NCBI RefSeq assembly: GCF_900112955.1 | Contig: NZ_FONP01000002.1 | Location: forward strand, 1-64,000 | DNA length: 64,000 nucleotides | Direction: 5' to 3' | DNA from: Peptostreptococcus sp. D1 | Lineage (GTDB): Bacteria > Bacillota > Clostridia > Peptostreptococcales > Peptostreptococcaceae | In this document: positions 1-8,016 of the stretch, one piece after another | Layout: each line of letters opens with the position of its first letter | How positions within the stretch are numbered: position 1 is the first letter of the stretch | Made by a program: the position numbers and the translations under genes | Notes under the pieces: generated by a model | Database searches by the model: none | Seen by the model: the letters and a program-made list of their open reading frames with translations, nothing else | What the model was told of the DNA's origin: nothing

Positions 1-178
1 TATAATGTTAATATACAAAAATATATTGTTGATATACAAAAATATATTGTTGATATGCAAAAAGATATTGTTAATATGTAAAATATAATGTTAATTTACA
101 AGAGTATATTTTTAATATACAAGAATACATTGTCAGCATAAAAATAATATATTGTTAGTATATAATAAATACTTGTTT
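1..178. repeat. Tandem array of degenerate 21-bp A/T-rich repeats
   Basis: About eight head-to-tail units with a 21-base period. The two best copies (11-31 and 32-52) are identical and read atatacaaaaatatattgtt plus a final g. Copies then diverge to the right, with occasional 20- or 22-base units. The array is cut by the window edge, so its full length is unknown. All frames contain stops in the degenerate copies, so it is not obviously coding. It lies directly upstream of the DUF5714-like gene. Confidence 0.8.
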
Positions 179-248
179 GATATATAATAAAAAATATATT
201 AAATAAATAATTTTTTTTATTTTTTAACTTGAAATTGGAGAATTGACT

Positions 249-974
249 ATGAGATACTATCAGGGATGTATGATTTGTGGAGAAGAACTAGTTTATACAA
301 AGGAATATTCTGAATGTGAATGTTCAATATGCGAAAAATCATTTAGTTCGAATGTAAGGTGTCAAAAAGGACACTATGTTTGTGATTCATGTCACAGTAC
401 CAATGCATTAGATATAATTGAAAACTACTGTGTTGGATGTAATGAAATTAATCCACTTGAAATTTCAATAAAATTGATGGATAATCCTCATATATATCTT
501 CATGGACCAGAGCATCATTATTTGATACCAGCTGCCCTAATAACTGCATATTGCAATCAATTTGAAACTCAAGAGCAAAAAATCGAAAAACTAAAAATAG
601 CAAAAGAAAGAGCTAGCGTCATTCCAGGAGGTTTCTGTGGATTTTATGGCTCTTGTGGTGCTGGAATCGAGTCAGGAATATTTGCATCCATTATATCAGA
701 GGCAACTCCATTGACTACAGATTCTTGGGGATTTGCAAATAAAATGACTGGATTTGTTCTAACTGAGCTTGGTGAAATTGGAGGACCGAGATGCTGTAAA
801 AGAAATGGTTGGTATTCAATAATTAAAGCAAGCGAATTTTTAGATAGAGAAATGAACAAAAAACTATTCAATTATGAAAATGAACGCCCAAGCTGTACAT
901 ACAAAAATAAAAATAAAGAATGTATAAAGATTAACTGTCCGTTTTTCTTAATAAAGAATTTGAAAATGCTATGA
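249..974 (+). CDS. DUF5714-like cysteine-rich protein
   Basis: A protein of about 241 residues with an N-terminal cysteine-rich, zinc-ribbon-like part: CMICGEE, CECSICEKS, RCQKGHYVCDSC and YCVGC give several CxxC pairs in the first 75 residues. The following region contains HGPEHHYLIPAAL and a glycine/cysteine stretch (GGFCGFYGSCGAGIESG). This pattern matches the DUF5714 family of anaerobic bacteria and archaea, whose function is not established. The cysteines suggest metal or iron-sulfur binding, which is inference. The ATG at 249 is preferred over a TTG at 243 because the GGAG at 237-240 is then eight bases away. The gene stands alone, followed by a small hairpin. Confidence 0.75.
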   Translation: MRYYQGCMICGEELVYTKEYSECECSICEKSFSSNVRCQKGHYVCDSCHSTNALDIIENYCVGCNEINPLEISIKLMDNPHIYLHGPEHHYLIPAALITAYCNQFETQEQKIEKLKIAKERASVIPGGFCGFYGSCGAGIESGIFASIISEATPLTTDSWGFANKMTGFVLTELGEIGGPRCCKRNGWYSIIKASEFLDREMNKKLFNYENERPSCTYKNKNKECIKINCPFFLIKNLKML

Positions 975-988
975 TATTTTCATAGCAT
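966..988 (+). terminator. Possible weak terminator hairpin
   Basis: ATGCTATGA at 966-974 pairs with TCATAGCAT at 980-988 around a five-base loop, overlapping the stop codon of the DUF5714-like gene. The following T-tract is poor, so it may be only a mRNA 3' stem. Confidence 0.35.
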
Positions 989-1042
989 AGCATTTTCAGT
1001 CAATATAAAAAATTATTATTAAGAATTTATTTGGTATTAAGA

Positions 1043-1582
1043 CTATTTACTTCCTTCTACTTCATATCCAGCATCAATCCAGGCTATTATTCCACCTGGC
1101 TGTCTGTAAACATTTGTGAATCCAGCTTCTTTGGCAATCAAAGCACCAACATGAGATCTTTCACATTTAACAAATCCACAATAAAGAACAATCTTTTTGT
1201 TCTTATCAGTTCCAAGAGCTTTGATAAAAGCGTCCTTTTGCTCTGGAGTAGTTTCATCCAATTTTACTGGCAATTCAGCATTTACAGCACCTGGAATTCT
1301 ATTCTTGTCATAGCTCTTTGCGGGCATTGTGTCCACAATTATCATATCTTCTTTTTTGTCTATCCAAGCCTTTAAGTCTTCAGTGCTAACCAATTTGTAC
1401 TTACCTTCATCAACAGCTTTAACCAACTGCATAGATGCCTGCTCAATTGTCAGTTCATTTCCATCCTTAGCCGTACCAGGACTATTTTTAGCTGGAGCTG
1501 CAGCTTGATTTCCTCCTGAACATGCACTTAAAGAAAGTGCCAATGCAAAGAATAATGCACATACTTTTGTCAATTTTTTCAT
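1043..1582 (-). CDS. Rhodanese-domain lipoprotein
   Basis: The protein has a type II signal sequence: a KK basic start, a hydrophobic stretch and the lipobox LSAC with the lipid-accepting Cys near residue 21. It is therefore predicted to be tethered outside the membrane. A Gly/Ala/Lys linker leads to one rhodanese domain containing IIVDTMPAKSYDKNRIPGA and the active-site region VLYCGFVKCERSHVGA. The loop from the first Cys to the Arg is C-x6-R, longer than the usual sulfurtransferase loop, so sulfur transfer is likely but the substrate is unknown. The second ATG (first base 1582) is chosen because AGGAG then sits at proper distance; the upstream ATG abuts it. Confidence 0.85.
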   Translation of the reverse strand: MKKLTKVCALFFALALSLSACSGGNQAAAPAKNSPGTAKDGNELTIEQASMQLVKAVDEGKYKLVSTEDLKAWIDKKEDMIIVDTMPAKSYDKNRIPGAVNAELPVKLDETTPEQKDAFIKALGTDKNKKIVLYCGFVKCERSHVGALIAKEAGFTNVYRQPGGIIAWIDAGYEVEGSK

Positions 1583-1739
1583 ACCCATTCTCCTTTAAAA
1601 TAAATTATTCTTATAAAAATTATATCAAATAAGAAAATAGGATTCAATTATACATTGTGAAAACGTTATAGTATTTTTCTATTATCTAGTTTCGATAAAT
1701 TGATTTGTCGAATAATAATAAGGTTGGCATGAAATCCTA

Positions 1740-2891
1740 CTATTGAGCGGAAGCTGTATCCTCTATTTTCTCAGTTGATATCTTTGCAGAATTTTCTGGA
1801 GTTATAACAACTTCTTTTTGTTTCTTAATAACCATATTTTTCAACTGTTCTTCAATCGATTTATTAACAGAATTCTCTCCTCCAACGATTATCACGTTGT
1901 CAATATTACCTTCATTCAACAAAGTAGTAACTGAGCTTGGCAATCTATTATTTCTTGTTAATACAACAGTGGCATTTTTTAAACCTGCTATTGTTGATGA
2001 AGCCAACGCATCAGGATAATTTCTTCCATCCGCCAAAATTATCGTCTTTAGAGGAATTCCAGTTAATTCTTCAAACATTCTTGCACCTCTTACAGATGTT
2101 TCATATCTATCTACTCCATCAACTCTCTTTTGCTCTGCTGGTCCCTTTGGAACAGAATTTACTCCACCGAATACCAGCCAGAAAGGATTACTCGGAATCA
2201 AATTAGTCGAATTTGGCACAATGTATGAAAGAATGCTCCCTCTAATTTGTCCCACAATAGCACCAGCTATCAAGGCGTCAGGATAATTTTTCGAATTTAT
2301 TCCAACAAATTGTTCACCCATTGGATTACTAGTATTTGCTCCATTATAGTAATATCTGGCATAAGCTATTTTTTGCGCTGTTGCATACCTATTTTCTCCT
2401 GCTAATCTTTCAACATTATATCCATGGCTTGAAAATTTCTTTTCAACTGCAATTGAAACTGTGTTAGTTCCACCCAAAATAATCACATTTTTGGCATTTA
2501 ATCTCTTTATCTCTTGAAGAACATCGTCTCTAACATTATCCTTATTTACTAACAGCAGTGGAACTTTAATTTGTGAAACCAAAGATCCTCCCACAAGAGC
2601 ATCTATATAGTCTTTCCCACTCGCTACTACAACAATATTAGATTCCTTAAAATAATATTTGCTAATCTCAAGAGCAGTGCTATATCTATCTTTACCGCTA
2701 ATTCTTCTAATATCAAGCTTGTGATCAACTGTAATTAACTGTTTTTTTTCAACTATTGTCTCTTTCGCATCGTTGTTCAATCCCGTATTAAGCTCTATAT
2801 TGTTTGTGGTAACAGCTTCGTCAGCAAAAACAATTCTCGAAGCGGATGATAAAACAACTAAGCTTAATGCTATTGATATTAATTTTTTCAT
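1740..2891 (-). CDS. Cell-wall-binding repeat 2 (CWB2) surface protein
   Basis: A 383-residue secreted protein starting with a signal peptide (MKKLISIALSLVVLSSASRI, cleavage near FADEA). Three tandem CWB2 modules follow, each opened by a conserved motif: RISGKDRYSTALEIS, RLAGENRYATAQKIA and RVDGVDRYETSVRGA. Each also carries the hydrophobic VVVASGKDYIDAL or VIIVGGENSV type strand. In Clostridioides difficile, triple CWB2 modules anchor proteins non-covalently to wall polymers. No extra functional domain is visible beyond a short C-terminal tail rich in K, E and T, so this may be a minimal wall protein. A strong GGAGGTGG ribosome site precedes the ATG. Confidence 0.88.
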   Translation of the reverse strand: MKKLISIALSLVVLSSASRIVFADEAVTTNNIELNTGLNNDAKETIVEKKQLITVDHKLDIRRISGKDRYSTALEISKYYFKESNIVVVASGKDYIDALVGGSLVSQIKVPLLLVNKDNVRDDVLQEIKRLNAKNVIILGGTNTVSIAVEKKFSSHGYNVERLAGENRYATAQKIAYARYYYNGANTSNPMGEQFVGINSKNYPDALIAGAIVGQIRGSILSYIVPNSTNLIPSNPFWLVFGGVNSVPKGPAEQKRVDGVDRYETSVRGARMFEELTGIPLKTIILADGRNYPDALASSTIAGLKNATVVLTRNNRLPSSVTTLLNEGNIDNVIIVGGENSVNKSIEEQLKNMVIKKQKEVVITPENSAKISTEKIEDTASAQ

Positions 2892-2959
2892 AAAGAACCA
2901 CCTCCGAATACATTATATTAATTATAACATAAATTCATGCAGTATACTATTATTCTATT

Positions 2960-4057
2960 TTAAACGTTGAATTTAAATAGGATTACATCCCCATCCTTAA
3001 CAACATATTCTTTACCCTCTAATCTCACAAGACCTTTTTCTTTCGCAGCTGACATAGTTCCATGTTCTACAAGGTCATCAAATGCTATCGTTTCAGCCTT
3101 AATAAATCCTCTCTCTATATCCGAGTGAATTTTCCCACCAGCTTGAGGTGCCTTTGAGCCTTTTTTTATCGTCCATGCCCTAACTTCCTGTGGACCTGCT
3201 GTCAAGAAAGAAATTAATCCTAGAAGATGATAAGATGCCTGAATTAATTTATCCAAGCCTGACTGCTCCAGTCCCAAAGTTTCCAAAAACTCTTTCTTTT
3301 CCTCATCAGTTTCAAGCTCAGATATTTCAGCTTCGATTTGAGCACATATCACAACCACATCAGATGCTTCTGTTTTCGCAAACTCTCTAACCGCTGCAAC
3401 CATACTATTATCAGCACCATCATTTGACAAATCTTCTTCAGATACATTTGACACGTATATCACAGGCTTTGAACTCAATAAATCCAGAGTATTTACATAA
3501 GCCCATTCATCATCAGAAAGCTCCATAGTTCTAATGCTTTTACCCTCTTCAAGAGTCGCTTTTACTTGATTAAGGATATCCAGCTCAGACTGCAATTTTT
3601 TATCTGCTTTTAGAGCCTTTGTTGTCTTTAATATCCTTCTATCTAGTATTTCCATATCAGAGAAAATCAATTCAAGATTGATAGTTTCAATATCTCTCAA
3701 TGAATTTATACTTCCATCTACATGGACAACGTTGGAATCTTCAAAGCATCTGACAACGTGAACAATTGCATCGACTTCTCTTATATTTGAAAGAAACTTA
3801 TTTCCAAGTCCTTCTCCCTTTGATGCCCCTTTTACCAAACCCGCAATGTCAACAAATTCAATTGCAGTTTGAACTATCTTCTTAGAATCATATAAATCCT
3901 TCAATATATCCAATCTTCTGTCTGGAACAGATACCACTCCTACATTTGGATCTATTGTACAAAATGGGTAATTCGCAGATTCTGCACCAGCCTGTGTTAT
4001 CGCATTAAAAAGCGTACTTTTTCCAACATTTGGTAAACCAACTATACCTAATCTCAT
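2960..4057 (-). CDS. ychF: Redox-responsive ATPase YchF (Obg/OLA1 family)
   Basis: A full-length 365-residue P-loop protein. The Walker A motif GLPNVGKST lies at residues 7-15, DIAGLVKGASKGEGLGN is the G3 region, and the C-terminal TGS-type domain ends with GKEYVVKDGDVILFKFNV. Conserved blocks such as RAWTIKKGSKAPQAGGKIHSD identify YchF. Family members bind ribosomes and prefer ATP over GTP, and they affect oxidative stress responses. The gene is transcribed alone on the minus strand behind AGGTTAAAA-ATG. Confidence 0.95.
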   Translation of the reverse strand: MRLGIVGLPNVGKSTLFNAITQAGAESANYPFCTIDPNVGVVSVPDRRLDILKDLYDSKKIVQTAIEFVDIAGLVKGASKGEGLGNKFLSNIREVDAIVHVVRCFEDSNVVHVDGSINSLRDIETINLELIFSDMEILDRRILKTTKALKADKKLQSELDILNQVKATLEEGKSIRTMELSDDEWAYVNTLDLLSSKPVIYVSNVSEEDLSNDGADNSMVAAVREFAKTEASDVVVICAQIEAEISELETDEEKKEFLETLGLEQSGLDKLIQASYHLLGLISFLTAGPQEVRAWTIKKGSKAPQAGGKIHSDIERGFIKAETIAFDDLVEHGTMSAAKEKGLVRLEGKEYVVKDGDVILFKFNV

Positions 4058-4385
4058 TTTTAACCTCCAAAATTTATCATCTCATAAATATAAGCTTATA
4101 GCCTTACTCTAATACAAATAATAAAATTTTTTTCTCCTACTTAATATCAGCTATTTATTATTGAAATATTCATTATTTATTCTTAATACTAATATCTCAT
4201 TATTACTTATATTTTATTATTACTATATTTTTTGCATAATAATACAAATTATATTATATAGTATCATAGTGGCAAAATCAAATGATAATCTATATTTTTT
4301 TGTAAATATGTGGAACAAAACAAATTCTAATGTGTTATATTAATATAAGCTTATTTAATAATTAGGAAGGAGGAAGTGTATTGCT
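4058..4385. other. Gene-free A/T-rich intergenic region between ychF and the sigma factor gene
   Basis: This stretch separates divergent genes and must hold both promoters. The only promoter-like pair I can place is TTGCAT (4232-4237) and TATATA (4255-4260). Open frames here are short, lack ribosome binding sites and look like composition artefacts. Confidence 0.5.
4232..4260 (+). promoter_or_regulatory. Candidate promoter for the sigma/anti-sigma operon
   Basis: TTGCAT and TATATA are separated by 17 bases, 126 bases before the sigma factor ATG. The match is fair in very A/T-rich DNA, so chance occurrence is possible. Confidence 0.3.
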
Positions 4386-4879
4386 ATGAATAATAGCGAA
4401 ATAGAAAAAATATATAAAAAATACTATAAAAATTTAATACTATACGCTGTTTCATTGACCGGGAATCTCAACGATGCTGAAGCATTGGTACAATCAACCT
4501 TTCTAAAGCAATTCTATCCTATAAAAATACTGGAAGCATCAAATTTTGGCTATCAAAGGTGCTGAAAAATGAATACCTAAATACACTCCGGCACAATGCA
4601 AAATTCATTGATAACCCTGATGAGGTTTTCACTACAAGTAAATCAAAATACAACGATTATGAAAATCCCATTGATATTTTAATACAAAACGAAAATATAA
4701 AAGAAATCGCGAATGCAATATCACTTCTTCCAGAAAAATACAAAATGGTTATCATGTATAATGTGTATATGCAGCTTGACGATACTGAAATTGCCGAATT
4801 GCTGAATACAAGCGAATCTAATGTGAGAAAAATAAGACATAGAGCTAGAAAAAAATTAAGTGAAATACTATCTAAATAA
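4386..4879 (+). pseudogene. RNA polymerase sigma-70 (ECF-like) factor, frameshifted
   Basis: Reading from the ATG at 4386 (after GGAGG) gives a sigma region 2 start: EIEKIYKKYYKNLILYAVS, then LNDAEALVQSTF. At about 4500-4502 the frame breaks. The matching continuation, SKAILSYKNTGSIKFWLSKV, is in another frame and runs to the stop at 4879. It contains region 4 (ISLLPEKYKMVIMY, then the helix-turn-helix IAELLNTSESNVRKIRHRA). One extra T in the short T run at 4500-4502 would restore a protein of about 165 residues. The only open start for the second part is a GTG at 4559, which would give region 4 alone. The downstream anti-sigma gene is intact. A sequencing error, a recent mutation or a rare frameshift event are all possible. 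Confidence 0.8.
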
Positions 4880-4896
4880 TGTTGGGAGGTTTTAGT

Positions 4897-6264
4897 ATGA
4901 ATAATGATAAAGAAAAAAAACTCGACAACAGAATCGAGAAACTAAAAAAAGAATTTAATACCAACGGAAAAAGCAACACTAAATCAGAAAATGATGAAAT
5001 ATTTTCAGAAAGCGCTTTAGAGTCTGAATCAAAGCTTTATAACCAAATCACAAAGGAAATAAAAAAACGAATACGCAAAACAGTATTAAAGACGATAGCA
5101 GTTATAGCTATCATTGCAGTAGCATTGGTCTTTATTATCAATCCTGTCGTAAAATCAATGTATCCTGATTTCGTAGGTTTATCAACATCAAGTGAAAAGA
5201 AGTATTTAAAAAATGCCAGTTTATATGATAATATACAATACTGGATTTTCAAAACAATGCCGAACGACTTTAATAAATACGATGAGCCTGATAAGCTTTC
5301 AAAGCTTGTATATGTCTTCTACAATACAACTCAGCCATTCACTCGGTCAGGCTTGGTTGAGGTCATCGACAATCATTTTGGCGACTATCAATTCATTGTA
5401 AATACTATCTCACCTAATGTAAGCTCAATGAGTAATAGCAGATCAAATGTAATTCAGTTTAAACGAGGTAACACGATTAAGGACACTAATAACAATTATT
5501 ACTCCGATTTCTATTTTCCAGCATCATACTATGAGACATTGACAGAAAACAATAAAGCCAATGATAATGAGCATAATAAAAAAATAATAGAATCGATAAA
5601 AAAGCTTCCTGATTCAGCAGTTGTTTCTGCTTCTATTTTTACCAAAAATGTGGAATCAGTTAGAGATATCACTATATATATGAAAAAAAACTATCCTTTG
5701 GTAAATATGTTTTGGATGCCAGTAGTAGATACGGCTGTTTATAATAAAATTGAAAATATTTATAAGAGTAAGTCTGAGAATTTGGAGGATTACAGAATTT
5801 TCCAGCTTGGAATAAGCGTCGATAGCCAAATGAAATATCAATCCAATTTAAATAGCCTGTATGATCAAATTGCAAATTATAGTGAAGAAAAAATTAAAGA
5901 TATTTACTTAGATAATTTAAATAAAATAGTTAATAATCCTATACTATTTTTTACTTTTTCTGACTTTTCGTCAATTATACCACACTACGAAAAAGTTAAT
6001 TCCTCTTTTGGTACAGCATATTCAGTTGGTTTTGAATTCAATTCCGATAAAGAGCTATACGATAATGTAAAAAGAGGAACTACTGATCATTACTACTACA
6101 CTTTTAACGAATATTTGGAAAATATCAGAAAATCTAATAAGCTTCAAACGTATTCATTCACTGCAACGTTACAAAAAAATGAACTATTAAGGCTTCTAAA
6201 TGACGATCGTATATTGACAGCAAACATAATGAGTGTAAATATGTCAGAATATCCTCAGCAATAG
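4897..6264 (+). CDS. Membrane anti-sigma factor (sigma factor regulator, Sigma_reg_N/C type)
   Basis: A protein of about 455 residues with a charged, disordered cytoplasmic N-terminus of about 65 residues (many K, E, N, S). One transmembrane helix follows (TVLKTIAVIAIIAVALVFII), then a large extracytoplasmic domain of about 360 residues. This layout and the downstream RSGLVEVIDNHFGDYQFIVN region match sigma factor regulator proteins, which hold ECF-like sigma factors until a surface signal arrives. The ATG at 4897 is chosen over one at 4879 because GGGAGG lies seven bases before it. It follows the sigma gene by 17 bases, as expected for a cognate pair in one transcript. Confidence 0.8.
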   Translation: MNNDKEKKLDNRIEKLKKEFNTNGKSNTKSENDEIFSESALESESKLYNQITKEIKKRIRKTVLKTIAVIAIIAVALVFIINPVVKSMYPDFVGLSTSSEKKYLKNASLYDNIQYWIFKTMPNDFNKYDEPDKLSKLVYVFYNTTQPFTRSGLVEVIDNHFGDYQFIVNTISPNVSSMSNSRSNVIQFKRGNTIKDTNNNYYSDFYFPASYYETLTENNKANDNEHNKKIIESIKKLPDSAVVSASIFTKNVESVRDITIYMKKNYPLVNMFWMPVVDTAVYNKIENIYKSKSENLEDYRIFQLGISVDSQMKYQSNLNSLYDQIANYSEEKIKDIYLDNLNKIVNNPILFFTFSDFSSIIPHYEKVNSSFGTAYSVGFEFNSDKELYDNVKRGTTDHYYYTFNEYLENIRKSNKLQTYSFTATLQKNELLRLLNDDRILTANIMSVNMSEYPQQ

Positions 6265-6346
6265 ATATAATCACTGCTTGAGCAATATACATTTTCGATA
6301 ATAATATTTTTGCCTCTATTTCATTTATTTAACTATTTTATTATGG

Positions 6347-6352
6347 TATAAT
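6347..6352 (+). promoter_or_regulatory. Extended -10 box for the DUF308 gene
   Basis: ATGGTATAAT carries the TG extension one base before TATAAT, 22 bases before the start codon at 6375. No convincing -35 is seen, which is usual for extended -10 promoters. Confidence 0.5.
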
Positions 6353-6374
6353 TAGATGAAATGGAGGTGATTTT

Positions 6375-6950
6375 ATGAGTGAAAAAAAGAATAAATTGAA
6401 AAATAGAAATATAGTGAGCTTATTAATTGGAATCATACTGATTGTTACTTCAATCTTCACATTTATTAAGCCTGTTAGTACATTTCTAATGCTGTCATAT
6501 ATATTGGGAATTGTATGTATGACAAAAGGAATTCACTTTATATATCTATATTTCAAGCTGAGAAATGAATTTAAACTTAGGGCAAACACCATACTAGTTT
6601 TTGGAATAATACTGATAGTTGCAGGAATTATATTTGTTGTAAAGCCAATCTTTGCTAATAATATCTTTACATATATAATTGCAATTTGGTTTATATACGA
6701 TGCAATTAGCAGCTTTATTTCAATAGGAGAAATAAAGAGTGCAAATCCTAATCTATTCATTTTGAGTATTATCTCAAATATTTTGATATTAATTGGAGCG
6801 ACCATAATTATAGTCAACCCATGGATTACAATAGTATCATTGTCTATCGCATTGGGAATAACACTGCTTATCTCAGGAATAATGTACCTGATTCGATCAC
6901 TTACAGCTATCGACAAAAAAGAAGAAAAATCAAGCAGAAACCTCCGTTAG
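6375..6950 (+). CDS. DUF308/HdeD-like membrane protein
   Basis: A 191-residue very hydrophobic protein with about six predicted transmembrane helices, for example NIVSLLIGIILIVTSIFTFI, ILVFGIILIVAGIIFVV and VSLSIALGITLLISGIMYLI. Short basic or Pro-containing loops (KPVST, KPIFANN, VNPWIT) separate helix pairs. This repeated two-helix pattern is that of DUF308, the family of E. coli HdeD. The biochemical role is not established; HdeD is linked to acid resistance. A GGAGGTG ribosome site precedes the ATG. The C-terminus is lysine-rich and cytoplasmic by the positive-inside rule. Confidence 0.8.
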   Translation: MSEKKNKLKNRNIVSLLIGIILIVTSIFTFIKPVSTFLMLSYILGIVCMTKGIHFIYLYFKLRNEFKLRANTILVFGIILIVAGIIFVVKPIFANNIFTYIIAIWFIYDAISSFISIGEIKSANPNLFILSIISNILILIGATIIIVNPWITIVSLSIALGITLLISGIMYLIRSLTAIDKKEEKSSRNLR

Positions 6951-7093
6951 ATATAGAAAATGAAATAACAAATCATCCCGCATTATATTATAAGGCTTTG
7001 GTATTAAGCAGTATTAGATGAAGCAAGCTGAAATAAAGTAAAATAATGTAAGACAACTTAAAATAATATTCTATAAAAATATTGCAATAAAAC

Positions 7094-7138
7094 AAACACT
7101 GAGAATACATAAATTATCCTGTTTTCCCAGTGTTTTTT
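7094..7138. terminator. Bidirectional terminator between convergent genes
   Basis: AAACACTG (7094-7101) pairs with CAGTGTTT (7128-7135). The plus strand continues with T residues and the minus strand with TTTGTTTTATT. It lies between the DUF308 gene and the B3/B4-domain gene. Confidence 0.6.
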
Positions 7139-7140
7139 AT

Positions 7141-7848
7141 TTACTCAATTATAAATGAGCTGTTGTTTTTATCCACAAAGCCAACATTTACTTCACAATT
7201 ATATGCTTTTCTTATAAATTCAGACAGCTCATCTCTCAATTTTATAACGTCTTTTTCATTTTCACCAATAAAGCCATCAATAGGAAAGAAAATATTCGAT
7301 GATTCTTCTGTAATTTTTCCATCATCACTCTGTCTCCACATCCATCTCCTAGTTTTAACAGTATTACCACTTACATATACAAATTCACCAGAATCTGGTA
7401 TTTCAATCTCCGTTTCACCCATAGGCAAAAATCTATCATCTTGATTAGTAAATCTAATCTCCAAATCATCAACCAATTTATCTATATCATGAGCTCCCAA
7501 AGGCAATTGATATTTAATAGAGAAAAAATTACCTAAATCAACCACTGGATTAATCTCTGGTAATTTTTTATTTTTTTGAGTCCTTTTAAGCAGGGATTCT
7601 ATTGAACACATATACTTATTTGGATTGATGCTAAGCTTTCTAAATGCCTCTCTATATAGATTCACATAATGTAATTCCCTAACATTATTATCGATATTTT
7701 CTTGTGTAAATTTATCAATCTCATTCTGAAGCAAATCTCCAAGACCATCAAGAGGCGTTGAATTATCAATGCCATTTGCTATTACAACTCCAACACAATA
7801 ATTTGGAAATACCTCAAATACTTCATTGTCTACAAGAAATTTTTTCAT
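7141..7848 (-). CDS. B3/B4-domain protein (tRNA-editing-like)
   Basis: A 235-residue protein resembling the B3/B4 domain of the phenylalanyl-tRNA synthetase beta chain. Signatures are REAFRKLSINPNKYMCSIE and INPVVDLGNFFSIKYQLPLGAHD, then GETEIEIPDSGEFVYVSGN and SNIFFPIDGF. In synthetases this domain edits mischarged tRNA. Free-standing versions may act in trans or have other roles, and which applies here cannot be told from sequence. The start at 7848 follows a GGAGGTAG-like site. The gene appears monocistronic and ends at a bidirectional terminator. Confidence 0.85.
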   Translation of the reverse strand: MKKFLVDNEVFEVFPNYCVGVVIANGIDNSTPLDGLGDLLQNEIDKFTQENIDNNVRELHYVNLYREAFRKLSINPNKYMCSIESLLKRTQKNKKLPEINPVVDLGNFFSIKYQLPLGAHDIDKLVDDLEIRFTNQDDRFLPMGETEIEIPDSGEFVYVSGNTVKTRRWMWRQSDDGKITEESSNIFFPIDGFIGENEKDVIKLRDELSEFIRKAYNCEVNVGFVDKNNSSFIIE

Positions 7849-8016
7849 AATCTACCTCCAAAGCTTGAAATATAATTACCATTATACTCCTTTTTAAAAA
7901 AATAACAACACAGCTTTTATGATTTTTCATAAAATAATTATATTCCGATGTATGAATCATTTAGCATATATTTCAGTTTTTAGTGATGATACATATTTCA
8001 AAACTAATAAAATTTT

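Noticed and set aside
1-178. CRISPR array
   Set aside because: The units are directly adjacent with no unique spacers, are only 21 bases long and extremely A/T-rich, and no cas genes are present.
4161-4343. Small membrane protein ahead of the sigma factor
   Set aside because: The frame is a low-complexity A/T artefact without ribosome site, overlapping the presumed promoter.
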